64,000 bases of DNA from Stictocephala bisonia (Eukaryota; Arthropoda; Insecta; Hemiptera; Membracidae): NCBI GenBank assembly GCA_035578905.1, contig JAQJVL010000258.1, positions 496,001 to 560,000 of the forward strand, in the 5' to 3' direction. The notes beneath the pieces are model-generated. The model saw only the letters and a program-made list of their open reading frames with translations, ran no database searches and was not told the DNA's origin. Of the stretch, positions 11,146 through 23,109 are shown in pieces; the stretch's first letter is position 1, and the number at the start of each line of letters is the position of its first letter. The translations under genes and the position numbers were made by a program.

Positions 11146-11578
11146 CAGCTAGGGATGTGCCATATTAGTTGTTTCTGTAAATCTGATGTGTCCGCATCAG
11201 TTGCCGTTCCACATCAGTTTTATGAAATTAGGTTTTGACCTGCCTGTCGTACGTGGGGATGCTATTGGGACGTAACCTGATGTGTCCTGACTGATGTGAG
11301 TGGATGTAGATGCCTGATGCAGTCCCTTAAACAAGTTGACCAGTTTGAATATCAGATTTGAGACGAGTGACGACTCACATCGACATCAGAACAAACATTA
11401 ACCAGGCTGTGGTTGTGTGTGAATGTGGACAATTCAGTTGGTTTACTCATCTGTTGCTAGTTTCTACCTAATGCGAGACATTAGTGGATTTTAGAAATTA
11501 GATTCGCAGTGCATCACTTGCGTGAAAAAAAATGTCAAAAACCTAATGTCATTGTTTAGGGCAATCCCTAATAGCAGC
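11142..11578. mobile_element. hAT-like miniature element (MITE) with imperfect 8 bp target duplication
   Basis: The element spans 11150-11570. The left end TAGGGATGTGCC and the reverse complement of the right end, TAGGGATTGCCC, form short terminal inverted repeats typical of hAT elements. The flanks ACAACAGC (11142-11149) and ATAGCAGC (11571-11578) match at 6 of 8 positions, as an aged hAT target duplication would. The interior is rich in CTGATGTG/CATCAG words on both strands, consistent with subterminal repeats. There is no transposase frame, so it is non-autonomous. The superfamily call rests on TIR style and duplication length. Confidence 0.65.
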
Positions 11579-13887
11579 CCAGTGCCTCCTATAAGAACCT
11601 TTTACAGAGCATCTTAAAATTTAACTAATTTATCATTTACATTAGTTTTAACATGGTACTAACAAAGCCCGCCTTAAAAGTGATTTACAAAGAAGGATTG
11701 TTGTGTTTAATTACGGTTAAATAAAACAAAAATATGTTCACTATACAAGTAATTACATGAGGAAAGTATCGCAATGAAAACACGCAGAATAAGGAGTTTG
11801 GATTGTAATAAAATCCTTAAAAAAGGCATTAAATCCAAAATATGCATATTATAATTAGAGAATCAAAACAGTTAGTATCAACAATGAGTTTGTTTGAAAA
11901 AGTAAACTTCAAAAAATAGTACAAACTGCCAAATATATTTAGATTCAACATGGGGGTACAATATTGCGTACTGCAACTTAGCTAATATCACCTTGCTATA
12001 ACTGTTTGATATTCTTAAATCCTAAAACTCTACGTCTCTCAAAGATTCGAGCTTTGTGATTTGTTCTTGTGACGTCACTTCGAAAATCAGTTATAACTTA
12101 TTGAAACAATATCAAAATGAGATCTATCAATATCAATGATTGTGAAATACCCAAAAGAATGCAATCTAGGCCTTGTAAGAAACATGCTGTTCATCCATTT
12201 GTACAGCAATTTATCAGATTATAACTCGTACTAGTTTAACAATACACATTTTTATGACCAATGCTACATCTGAAGAAAATGTAAATGTAAGTATGTTCAA
12301 ATGTGATATATTATTCGATATTAAATTGAAATTGTAAAAAAAAGACGATTAATTGAAGGAAAAGACAACGTAATTATCAAGGCCGATCACAATACAGATT
12401 GATTATCGTCAACCTACAACACGCTGACTCATATATATTTTAATATTCACATTGGAAATAAATGTTAATAAAATATTCCATGTATTAAATAACCTTCTAT
12501 TAACTTCCCAACGAGATAACAAAATGCTGGGACACAGAGACAACAATATAGTTGACGTGAAGGCTAATAACAAGCTTGTTTGTCTATTACAGGAATTACT
12601 GTCATAACCTCTAGAAAAGCTCTTTAGCTAAGTCGGTTTTGTGTAAGACATAACGAGAAAGCATTTCAATAACGTTGGTATAAAAACAATTTTAGTTTGT
12701 TTGAGGTAGATTACACTTATGTTTTAGGGCCTTTTATATTTAATAACCTATGTAATACTAAGCGTGCTCTAATGACAAGTTGAATACTAGAGTTATTTTT
12801 ATATGTAAATATTACTATATACACATGTTTCGACATATAACAATGTATGCAATCCAACCCTTTTACCTGTTATTCTTTCCCAATTGAGAAACATCAATGA
12901 CACTAGTTTATTAAATACATTTAAGCTACAAAATACTATTAAATGTTTATTTACAATAGTATGTAAATATACACAGTTTGTTCCGAAACAATGTCCACTA
13001 TCAAATATATCGTTTTAACTATGATATAATATACCGGTACTTTGTTTTGTAGTATCAAATACTTCGAGATCGTCGGTAGGTGTAATCCTGATGTTATCAA
13101 GTAGACTATGTATGTATTAAGACGTTGCTCCCGGAACGTTGTTTAAGCCCTCGGTATACGTTCAATATTAATTTCAACACCAGTTATAAAAATAGTTGTT
13201 TTTGGAACTAAATTATATTGTAATAGTTTGGTATTTTAAATAATAGATCAAATGATCTTAAAATGATGTTTAGTGTTTAAAATATAATTTATAAAGAAAT
13301 AATATAGTAATAATAATACAACTTTATTTCCGAAATAATACAACATATATTTCGGAACTATGGAAATTGTAACCAGCATAATCCTGCAATTGGTGGCTAT
13401 TTTACAAAATTGGAAAATAATACAATAAATACAGTTGAAATGTCCTGTTTTCATTCGAGACGTCCATTTATTTCAATATTTGTTGTTATTGAAAGTAAAT
13501 TCTATTACATTATATAAAGCATTGTATTATTATGTACAACTTATTATATTGTTTATAAAACACAATTGATGATTTCTGATTTGCCAATAGAAGTTGCTTT
13601 AAGACGTCAACAAAATTGATTTCAAGTCTTAAATACTTGAAAGTAAATTAAATCTAATAGTTAATAACTAATAAATAATAAATATTAAAAAGAAATTAAT
13701 ACAACAATCAACTGGTTGTACTCAAATAAATACACAATCTTTTATAAAGATAAAAAAAAACATTAGTTTCATTCAACGAAAAGTATAAAACTAACATAAG
13801 TCAACCATATCCATAGAAACGTAGAGTAAAGGTAAGAATGCTTTGCTTCCTTAGTGGATAAATTATTATTATTAGTGTCATAGACAT
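11579..13887. other. AT-rich spacer
   Basis: No gene, array or mobile element recognised over 2.3 kb. The small frame 13248-13454 on the minus strand is low-complexity and unconvincing. Confidence 0.4.
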
Positions 13888-14556
13888 CTCAAACCATTAT
13901 TGGATAGGCCTACACAACTATTGTCATTAGAAATGATCCTCAAACGTATACTATGTGTATGGTACATAATTCAAATGTATACCTTAATTATTGGTATGAA
14001 CGTTTTCACCTCAAACCATTATTGGATAGGCCTACACAACTATTGTCGTTAGAAATGACCTTCAAACGTATACTATGTGTATGGTACATAATTCAAATAT
14101 ATACCTTAATTATTGGTATGAACGTTTTCACCTCAAACCATTATTGGATAGGCCTACACAACTATTGTCATTAGAAATGACCCTCAAACGTATACTATGT
14201 GTAGGGTAGATAATTCAAATGTATACCCTAATTATTGGTATGAACGTTTTCACCTCAAAAATGTATACCTAATTATTGGTATGAACGTTTTCACCTCAAA
14301 CCATTATTGGATAGGCCTACACAACTATTATCATTAGAAATTACCTTCAAACGTATACTATGTGTATGGTACATAATTCAAATGTATACCTTAATTATTG
14401 GTATGAACGTTTTCACCTCAAACCATTATTGGATAGGCCTACACAACTATTGTCATTAGAAATGACCTTCAAACGTATACTATGTGTATGGTACATAATT
14501 CAAATATATACCTTAATTATTGGAATGAACGTTTTTACCTCAAACCATTATTCCCA
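13888..14556. repeat. 122 bp tandem repeat, about 5.5 copies with one truncated unit
   Basis: Units start CTCAAACCATTATTGGATAG at 13888, 14010, 14132, 14295 and 14417, with a last partial at 14539. Between the third and fourth full units, 14254-14294 is a 41 bp remnant of a unit whose middle is deleted. The right edge decays gradually: similar words (CCCTCAAACTCTTATTGGA and CACTTAAATCATTATTG) continue to about 14670. The unit contains TAGGCCTA and a long open stretch that creates two near-identical 73-codon frames, which are not genes. Confidence 0.95.
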
Positions 14557-17500
14557 AATCAAATCGTTATTGGAAACATAACTATTGTGTGTAAATTTAC
14601 CCTCAAACTCTTATTGGAGACATGAATATTGTTATGTTAATGTACACTTAAATCATTATTGTAGACATTACTGTGTTGTATGTCCCTTAGAATATTTATA
14701 GCTATTGTTATGCCCTTTTACACTTAAACATAGTCTTGTTAATTATGAACAAATTAAATTCTGTTTTAATTTTAAATTCTCATATACTAAAACGTAATGT
14801 ATTGATTCTGTTAAGTCGATAAAAAATATTTAGCCCAACAAACTCAGGAATAGCCTCGTTTATAAGTCAGTAAGGGAGGACAAAGTTGGAATATGTGTAC
14901 TTTGAACGGATTGATGCTACACTCTGTTCCGAGTGTCATCATTTTGTCTGTCATATATTTTATCTTACGATATATTGTGTTCTAGTGTCAGGCTAGGAAC
15001 ATCCTACATCCAAAATTTAATATTTATCCTTTTTTTTATTATTTTTTACTTTATCTAATATAAAATCATATAATATGTGAGCCATAATATTACAATTATG
15101 TATAAATGAAAAATAATATTATTTAAGAAATGTTGTACACTAAAAATAGATAACAGAACATAATGATTGTTTTACTGACCAAAAAATTTATTAAAAACTA
15201 TGTCATATGCCTTATTATTGTTTTATGAAGGTGGATCGAGTAGCATTTGAGAGTAAATGTTGCAGATGCTTGCACCAGATGACATCTGGGAGTGCAAGTT
15301 TTCTACATACTCGGCATTCATCGACCTTCCGGTCATTTTATTACAACCTTGGTTTGGGATCTCAAAAATAAGCTATAAAGAGGTTCTTAAGGTTGTATTT
15401 TCCTGTTAAAGAAAGTAATAGTCAATATTTAGTTATAGTGCAACGCTCCAAGTACAACACCTATAGATGCAAAAGACGAAGGTATTTTTAATATATGCAT
15501 CTATTAAAAATACATTTTTTTATAATTGTAATTAAAAGACTGGTTTTTATATTTCGTATATGCTCTATGCCATTCAAGCTATTTTGATTGCACGAACTAG
15601 CTTCTCAGTTGGTGAACCGTCAAGTCCCAGCCACTCCAATCCTTCGTGCAGCCTGGAGTGGAACTTTTGTTAGTAGACATGGAGGTCTCTCCTTCACTCT
15701 TACTGATCAATACATTTGAATCCATGTATTATGGGTCACTGTGTTGTACAATGTTCTTCTAGTTATTTACTCTTTAACTGATAAGACTGCCGTCCAAATA
15801 GTGATTCCCACTAAAGCCTCCATCCATTTATTAGATCCATTTTATCCAATGGATAAAAATTAGATCCATTTATTAGGCTACATAAGCATACTTTATAGTT
15901 CTTTATGCTCAGCCAAACTAAGATGGATCCTGCAAGTCTTATATTTATTCCTGGTAGTTATAAAATATATTAATAGTTTACACTACTATTGTTAATATAA
16001 CTATCCAGGTTTTATCAATATGTTTCATCAGAGTTTTATTTTTTAAACACGCGTTGGTTTTTAAGCCTTTTTCATAATTTTATCTTGCAGTCCTGATAGG
16101 CTAATGGATAGTCTTCAGCCCATTACCTTGCCGTATTTTTAAATAAAACAATCTCCGACTATTTATATTTCTGTTACCTGTGGCATTTCATCAATATTTT
16201 CTTCAGGAACGGAAACTTCCCTCAAACTTCTCGCTATCTCCTGCTGCTAAAATCCATCTCCTTTTGAGTGAATATGGGGAAAACCTTGCACATTGCGTAA
16301 CTTAATGATACAAAACAGTTTTATCGTCAGAAACAGAGAGCTTATAACACATTAACACTATACAAATGAGTAAATTTGTATACAAAATAAGAAACACCCA
16401 TAATTTGATTAACTTTCATACGAAACAGCATTATTATTAGTTGTCTCTAATCCAATAGTCATATCTGTTTTATAGCACCAAACAATTGCATTACAATTAA
16501 TACTTACTTAAAAACTTTTCATAAACATACTGACACAAAACATAATAATCGAAAGTAACGTTCTAAAATCTTCACTTCTTATAAAATCAAGATATTATGA
16601 ATCATAAAATTATAATTTAAAGGTTCTGTAGGAAAAAATCAAACACGTTACGTATCTGCATAAAAAACTTGGGGAGACACAAACTGAATCTCCCAAAATA
16701 ATTACTGCACAGTACTACAGAAAATGAAATACATTCATACTTAACATGTTTTTCCATAAGAAAATGTTGTAATTACAATGGTTCAAAAAGAAATCATCGA
16801 AATAAAAATAGAAAACTCTTTATTGTTGAGAATTTCAATGGAAACATAATAAAATATAGGAGGAAAGTATTTTATTTCAGAATGCACATATTTACTAGCT
16901 GGAATTTTCCTTTGCCAAATGTTAGACGACATTCCTCGGTTAATTCTAGATATCTTTTCCTTGAAAAATAATTTGTACTGTAATTTATGTTTATTTGTTG
17001 TATTGAAAAATATATTTATACATAAATAGTATAAAAAATAGTTATTCATAATCATAAATTTTAAAAAAACCAATGAATTTAAAGCGTAAAATGTTTTTAT
17101 TGAATCAGTAATACTTGTTTCTATCAAGTAAGAGTATTTAATTAAAAGATTAGTTAGGTATTAGCTGATAGTGAAGGACTAATGTCGTCTGTGACGCCAT
17201 GCATAATTAGGGAGCATGACTTATGCACATGCTCACTCATTAACCGTGATGTACTGTCACTCCATATTACACCCAGAACTCCTCAATCTCCCAACGAATG
17301 ACGCACCATCCTTACATTTGACATTATACTTTGAATAACTTCATATTCATTAAAATCCAGGTCCATGATGAAGTGACTCTCTTGATTATTGCTGCAAGCA
17401 ATAATTAGGAGCCTTTCACTAGCAACCTGCTTGACTGAAAATTAAAATAGAAAATACAAAAAGTAGGTAAGAGCACAAAATAACTACGGTTGTTTCAGAT

Positions 17501-17558
17501 ATCTGACGTATTGAAAGGTCAGGACGTGTATGATTTTATTACTTTTTACGGGAATGTA
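14557..17558. other. AT-rich spacer with short palindromes
   Basis: After the decaying array edge (to about 14670) no gene is recognised. Two small inverted repeats occur: 15269-15298 (CTTGCAC/GTGCAAG plus CAGATG/CATCTG) and 15838-15856 (TTTTATCCA / TGGATAAAA around one base). TTAGATCCATTT occurs twice around the latter. The 114-codon minus frame 16783-17127 is AT-driven low complexity. Confidence 0.4.
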
Positions 17559-17941
17559 CAGCGTGTTTCTTTTAAAACGCAATCCTTTTCACAAGTACAG
17601 AAAATGAAAGTTTAACATAATTACAAGTTCATGGATTGGTATCTTTGGTTCTTCTTCTTTAGGTATCAGCTGATTTACATTATTGCATTGATGTTCACTT
17701 TAATTGGGTTTCGTGCAATGTCATGAAGTTGAGGTTAGAAACATGGTTTTGAGCAAAGACCAGAGAGTGTTTATTGTGGAGGAATATTTTAAAATAAAAT
17801 CGTTTGTTTTATGTCAAGATGCTTTCGAACAGTATTCTGAACTCATTGCATTAACTTTATGTATCGTTAATTGTATGTACATTATTGTATTGAAATTCAA
17901 CCCATTTCAAATCGTGGATGCCTTTTAAAAGAAGCAACCTG
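17559..17941 (+). mobile_element. Tc/mariner-like deletion derivative with N-terminal helix-turn-helix fragment
   Basis: The left end CAGCGTGTTTCTTTTAAAA (17559, preceded by TA) and the reverse complement of the right end, CAGGTTGCTTCTTTTAAAA (ending 17941), are imperfect terminal inverted repeats. The right flank is AA where TA is expected. Inside, the plus frame from 17743 reads MVLSKDQRVFIVEEYFKIKS and continues to about DAFEQ. This closely resembles the N-terminal helix-turn-helix domain (DUF4817-like) found at the start of many insect Tc/mariner-type transposases. The frame is then lost, and the DDE catalytic region is absent. It is thus a 383 bp internally deleted copy (inference). Confidence 0.65.
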
Positions 17942-18010
17942 AATTTCTTGAGCAAAAACTTACATCTATAGACATTGCGAGAGGGAAAAGGCCTCTATCA
18001 GATATAAGTC

Positions 18011-18138
18011 AATAGGAGCCTAGAATTGCAAACAAATTCGTTAATAGGAGCCTAGAATTGCAAACAAATTCGTTAATAGGAGCCTAGAATTGCAAACAAA
18101 TTCGTTAATAGGAGCCTAGAATTGCAAACAAATTCGTT
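18011..18138. repeat. 32 bp tandem repeat, 4 identical copies
   Basis: Four copies of a unit beginning AATAGGAGCCTAGAATTGCA, with no observed differences, from 18011 to 18138. Perfect identity implies very recent amplification. It lies 70 bp downstream of the Tc/mariner-like relic. Confidence 0.97.
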
Positions 18139-18349
18139 AATAAAACCACTATCCATTGATTAATTCTAGCCTTTTAATGCTGTAATATCTAGTGTTGATA
18201 GATTTATAATGGGAATGGGCATATGTTGTACTTGTACATAACTGAGTATGGTAGTAACACCAGCATTGATCTCTTTTCCTCTCAGGCAAGGCGAGGTCGG
18301 ATCTCATCATCGTTGGCCCTTTTGGCAATTCCATTACGACGATAACGAC

Positions 18350-19100
18350 CCACACAACCATTTATATGCGATGTTAAAGGCTCTATAACCCATTCCTTAC
18401 GAGCCCTCTCATCCGTTCATATACGGTGTTGACGAACATGACACTCATTTGTATTTATGCTAATGGCTCTCTCACCCATTCACATACTATGTTGACGGTC
18501 CACTCGCCCATTCGTATGCGGTGTTGATGGCCCTCTCACACATTCATATATGAAGTTGACGTTCTCACGCCCATTCCATGTTGAAGGCCCTATAACTCAT
18601 CAAATACGATGTTAACAGCCCTCTCACCCATTCATTTATGATGTTGATGGCCCTCACATACGTTCATATACGATGTTGACGGATCTCTTACCTTTGTTTT
18701 TGAAATTTGGTAATGATGGAGTATCAGATGAGGAAGACAAAGGTTGTTGAACATTTGCTATCATTATTTTTCACGTAATGATGGCAAATGTCCAACAACC
18801 TTTGTCTTCCTCAACCTCTTACCTATTCATAAACGATGTTCTGGCCATCTTGCCCATTCAAATACGGTGTTGACGGGACTCACACCCATTATTTTGTATA
18901 CTAAGTTGATGGCTCTGTTATTCATTCATTTACAATATTTATGGCCCTTTCATACATTCGAATATGATATTGATGACCCTCCCATCCATTCATTAATGAT
19001 GTTGATGGCTCTATCATCAATTTATATAAGATATGGATGCCATTCTCAGCAATTCATATCATTCATCTTCAGCTCATTCAACGTTGGGTTCTTCTAGCCA
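18350..19100. repeat. Old, decayed ~33 bp tandem repeat
   Basis: Degenerate repeats around CCATTCATATACGATGTTGA followed by TGGCCCTCTCA. Spacing varies and mutations are frequent (GTATGCGGTG, TATATGAAGTTG, AATACGATGTTAA). It is far more diverged than any other array in the window, so it is probably the oldest. A hairpin-bearing insertion (about 18686-18822) interrupts it. The 117-codon plus frame 18744-19097 is a by-product. Confidence 0.8.
18729..18813. repeat. Strong hairpin, 38 bp arms and 9-base loop
   Basis: Arms 18729-18766 and 18776-18813 are reverse complements with 2 mismatches in 38 (36/38). They start TGAGGAAGACAAAGG and the loop is TTTTTCACG. The hairpin sits inside the decayed ~33 bp array. 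CTCTTACCT flanks both sides (about 18686 and 18815), possibly a 9 bp target duplication around an inserted segment. The stem length and loop are compatible with a small-RNA precursor or a tiny foldback insertion. Expression is unknown. Confidence 0.85.
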
Positions 19101-19220
19101 CTCAGATATGACTTTGATGGCTCATCTATCTCATGTGAAGAATGCACAGCTGCTGATGTAAAGTATTTAATACTTTAATATGTTTTAATAATATTCGGTA
19201 CAAACAATGTTAATTAAGTA

Positions 19221-19221
<1 letters not shown>

Positions 19222-19271
<50 letters not shown>
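19222..19271. repeat. (TA)n microsatellite, about 25 units
   Basis: An uninterrupted AT dinucleotide run of about 50 bp. It can extrude as a cruciform and is expected to be length-variable. Confidence 0.98.
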
Positions 19272-19273
<2 letters not shown>

Positions 19274-20774
19274 GAGTAGTCTTAGTTTTGTTTTCATTAA
19301 ATTAGTGTAAAAGCGTATAAGTCCAGAAATATGTTTAGTTAGTCACATATGAATTAAGAGCATACTAAAAACTAATGACTGAGTGTATTTAATTAGACAA
19401 ACAGTTCTAATTATATACCTCTTACATTGAAAAAAAAAAAAAACTATGTACCAAGTATTTATGAAAACCCATTACTTATGCTTGGAATTAGTATTCAATG
19501 ATTTTGTAACTTACACTATATAACAACAAACTAATGTATTGCCTGTAGAAATAATCATTGAACAAAACTTAGGCATAAAATCATTTGAAAAATCATCAAA
19601 AGAAGACAACACATTGAGTCTGCATCATATATACATTTATGACTTACTCTGCTCTGAGAGTTTGCGTTTACCTTTGGTCTTTGTTACTTTTAGCAAGAGT
19701 GCTATCTTTTGTGTCAAAGTAGAACTCTTAAAGAATAACCCTAGTTTTGACATGTCTTATGTCTCACTGCCTTGTAACTTACTGTAGACATATATATACT
19801 CGGAGGATTGTATTCATGCATTTGTATTTGTATGATATAGAGAGCATTTTGATAATTAATTTGGGATAAATACAGTTTTTGAGATAATTTATTGTATGTG
19901 CATTCTATGTTACAGTTAAACTGTCATAGATTACGTAACCAAAAGGTTATTTCCAATATCGATAGTAATTTCAATATTAACTCGTTAAAATGTGAGCGTA
20001 ATTGATACTTCGTGACGGTAAATGTGTTGTTACATTATAGTGCTTCGCAAAATGTATCGTTAAAATACAGCTGAGTATGAGTATAATGTTTAGATAAGCA
20101 AACTGCAGTCAGTAAAATAATGAACATGAACACATTATTATTTACGAGGATTAAGCAAATAATAAAACCAGGAATTTACTAAATGGTATCCTAAATACTA
20201 CCATAAATTAGGAAATACAAGGTATGTATTTTAGTGCAAAAAATGCATGGTTTGAAAACAATTTATAAAATAACATAATTTAGTGCTATAAATGTCCCAA
20301 TTATTATGAATTTACCACAAACGTTGACAATAGTAATTAGGCATTATCTACCGCTAATTAAACTGTCTCTCAACACTGCAGGTGAGCGTTAACTAATTGA
20401 CAGACATTAAATTTAACTTTATTTGTCGACTAAAATATTCTTGAAAAGATACCTTTTCATATCTCATTTAACTCCTAACAAAAGAATATTCATAATACTT
20501 AAAATATAGTTTCAGGAAATAATTTCCTGTCCTTTCTATTTATAAACGGCTCCTATTAATCCTATATGCCACCAATGAACCACACTTCATCCTCTTGATG
20601 GTCAATGACGTCAGTCAGTTCAACTTTCAAGTTTCAAAAACAATCCCGAGGACCAAATATCCAACACTCGAGAAATAGGGCTAAACATGTTGAGTTTGAG
20701 TTTAGGCTCACAGTTAAGAATTATGTGCTGATTTTAGCATCTGAAGAAACCTGCCATGATCGTTATCGAAAAAT
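19272..20774. other. AT-rich spacer
   Basis: No gene recognised. There is a poly-A run at about 19430-19442. The 82-codon plus frame 19539-19787 has no recognisable features. From about 20540 to the array the GC content rises slightly, but without coding structure. Confidence 0.4.
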
Positions 20775-22380
20775 CTAGCTTGTGAAGCCTGTTTGCATCG
20801 CTAGTACGTCTGACCACTGGATCAAATACTCTATCAATCAGTAAAATCTAGCTTATGAAGCCTGTCTGCATTGCTAGCACGTTTAACCACTGGATAAAAT
20901 ACTCTATCAATCAGAAAAATCCAGCTTGTTAAGCCTGTCTGCATTGCTAGCACGTTTAACCACTGGATCAAATACTTTATCAATCAGTAAAATCTATCTT
21001 GTGAAGCCTGTCTGCATTGCTAGCACGTTTAACAACTGGATCAAATACTCTATCAATCACTAAAATCTAGCCTGTGAATCCTGTCTGCATTGCTAGCACG
21101 TTTAACCACTGGATCAAATACTTTATCAATCAGTAAAATCTAGCCTGTGAATCCTGTCTGCATTGCTAGCACGTTTAACCACTGGATAAAATACTCTATC
21201 AATCAGAAAAATCCAGCTTGTTAAGCCTGTCTGCATTGCTAGCACGTTTAACCACTGGATCAAATACTCTATCAATCAGTAAAATCTAGCCTATGAATCC
21301 TGTCTGCATTGCTAGCACGTTTAACCACTGGATCAAATACTCTATCAATCAGTAAAATCTAGCCTGTGAATCCTGTCTGCATTGCTAGCACGTTTAACCA
21401 CTGGATCAAATACTTTATCAATCAGTAAAATCCAGCCTGTGAATCCTGTCTGCATTGCTAGCACGTTTAACCACTGGATAAAATACTCTATCAATCAGAA
21501 AAATCCAGCTTGTTAAGCCTGTCTGCATTGCTAGCACGTTTAACCACTGGATCAAATACTCTATCAATCAGTAAAATCTAGCTTGTTAAGCCTGTCTGCA
21601 TTGCTAGCACGTTTAACCACTGGATCAAATACTCTATCAATCAGTAAAATCTAGCTTGTGAAGCTTGTCTGCATTGCTAGCACGTTTAACCACTGGATCA
21701 AATACTCTATCAATCAGTACAATCCAGCTTGTGAAGCCTGTCTGCATTGCTAGCACGTCTGACCACTGGATCAAATACTCTATCAATCAGTAAAATCTAG
21801 CTTGTAAATCCTGTATGCATTGCTAGCACGTTTAACCACTGGATCAAATAATCTATCAATCAGTAAAATCGAGCTTGTGAAGCCTGTCTGCATTGCTAGC
21901 ACGTCTGACCACTGGATCAAATACTCTATCAATCAGTAAAATCTAGCTTGTAAATCCTGTCTGCATTGCTAGCACGTTTAACCACTGGATCAAATACTTT
22001 ATCAATCAGTAAAATCTAGCTTGTAAATCCTGTATGCATTGCTAGCACGTTTAACCACTGGATCAAATACTCTATCAATCAGTAAAATCTAGCGTGTGAA
22101 GCCTGTCTGCATTGCTAGCACGTTTAACCACTGGATCAAATACTCTATCAATCAGTAAAATCTAGCGTGTGAAGCCTGTCTGCATTGCTAGCACGTCTGA
22201 CCACTGGATCAAATACTCTATCAATCAGTACAATCTAGCTTGTGAAGCCTGTCTGCATTGCTAGCACGTCTGACCACTGGATCAAATACTCTATCAATCA
22301 GTAAAATCTAGCTTGTGAAGCCTGTCTGCATTGCTAGCACGTCTGATCACTGGATCAAATTCTCTATCAATCAGTGAAAT
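20775..22380. repeat. 73 bp tandem repeat, exactly 22 copies
   Basis: Units begin CTAGCTTGTGAAGCCTGTCT and include TTGCTAGCACG (with the 8 bp palindrome TGCTAGCA) and CACTGGATCAAATACTC. 1606 bp equals 22 x 73 with no indel. Variants fall into classes: GTTTAAC or GTCTGAC in the middle, GAAGCC/GAATCC/TTAAGCC near the start. Units 5-7 and 9-11 share the same ordered variants (CTTTAT; GGATAAA with CAGAAAAAT; CCAGCTTGTTAA), a four-unit, 292 bp higher-order period. GTCTGAC units cluster in the right third and at unit 1. Confidence 0.97.
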
Positions 22381-22631
22381 CAATAAATCATCATTATTAC
22401 CGTACGACTATTGACATGCGTCATCATTATTTACACAAATTAAAATAAAAAAAAAAAAAAAACAAAGGACAAAATAAAAAGGTAAAGTAATACAGTCTAT
22501 TTATTTTGTCTAAAGTATACTAAATTAAGACAAAACATTTAGATCCCTTGAGTGAAAAGTAAATTCTATAACTCATAGACAAATAGCCTACACTGAACCT
22601 TGAAGGCATTGCTACATATATATATAAAACA
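22381..22631. other. Spacer with A-rich tract
   Basis: An A18-type tract near 22448-22462 follows the 73 bp array. No gene is seen. Confidence 0.4.
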
Positions 22632-22725
22632 ATAATAAGTCAGTCCTAGCACAACAAACTAATAAGAGTGATATATTAAGTTCTACATGCACTTCCACTT
22701 CACCCAGCTCCGGAAACTTCCATGA
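22632..22725 (+). repeat. Dispersed repeat family C, copy 1
   Basis: It shares with 36815-36890 the order AATAAGTCAG, then a spacer with CTAATAAG, then CTTCCACTTCACCCAGCTCC and AAACTTCCATGA. Same orientation, moderately diverged, non-coding. Confidence 0.5.
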
Positions 22726-22978
22726 CCAACATCCGTGACCGTTCCTCTTTACCAAATAACACTGGCATATTGAAGGTGACTTTTAACAAACAAGCTTGTT
22801 AATGAAATACCTAGCGATCCACATGACGGCCTGGAGTCCCAATTCATTCTCGCTCTTGACACAACAGATTTTATATATTAAGATAAGGTAATTTTGACTC
22901 TATGAGAACGCCAATATTGTGGACAGCAAGCTATCTTTCGATTCTATCATCACTAATTTCATAAAATAAGAATTATGT

Positions 22979-23109
22979 ATTAGTTTTAGGCGTGAATAAA
23001 ACTACATCAGTTTTGTTAATGCTGAGTGGAATGTGGTTGTCTTCAGCCCACATCACATCTGAATGAAGAGACAAAACGTCCTGTAGAGATAAGTAGATGT
23101 CGTCACCTT
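22979..23109 (-). pseudogene. Reverse transcriptase fragment (region just after the palm motif)
   Basis: The minus frame reads DDIYLSLQDVLSLHS, then WAEDNHIPLSINKTDVVLF with TPK. The pattern LQxxLxxLxxWxxxNxIPLxxxKTxxxxF is the stretch that follows the YADD box in non-LTR reverse transcriptases, and the preceding DD could be the remnant of that box. About 40 codons survive. The flanking frame is broken on both sides and no end of an element is recognisable. It is clearly a short, old fragment, and its relation to the other RT relics here cannot be judged. Confidence 0.65.

Noticed and set aside
15600..15700. Minus-strand stretch reading LEWLGLDGSPTEKLVRAIKI
   Set aside because: Looks protein-like for about 25 codons but is short, broken on both sides, and matches no family I can name.
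20741..20771. Second hammerhead-like motif (CTGAAGA ... CGAAAA)
   Set aside because: No usable NUH triplet after GAAA and no complementary stem I, unlike the 48405 motif.
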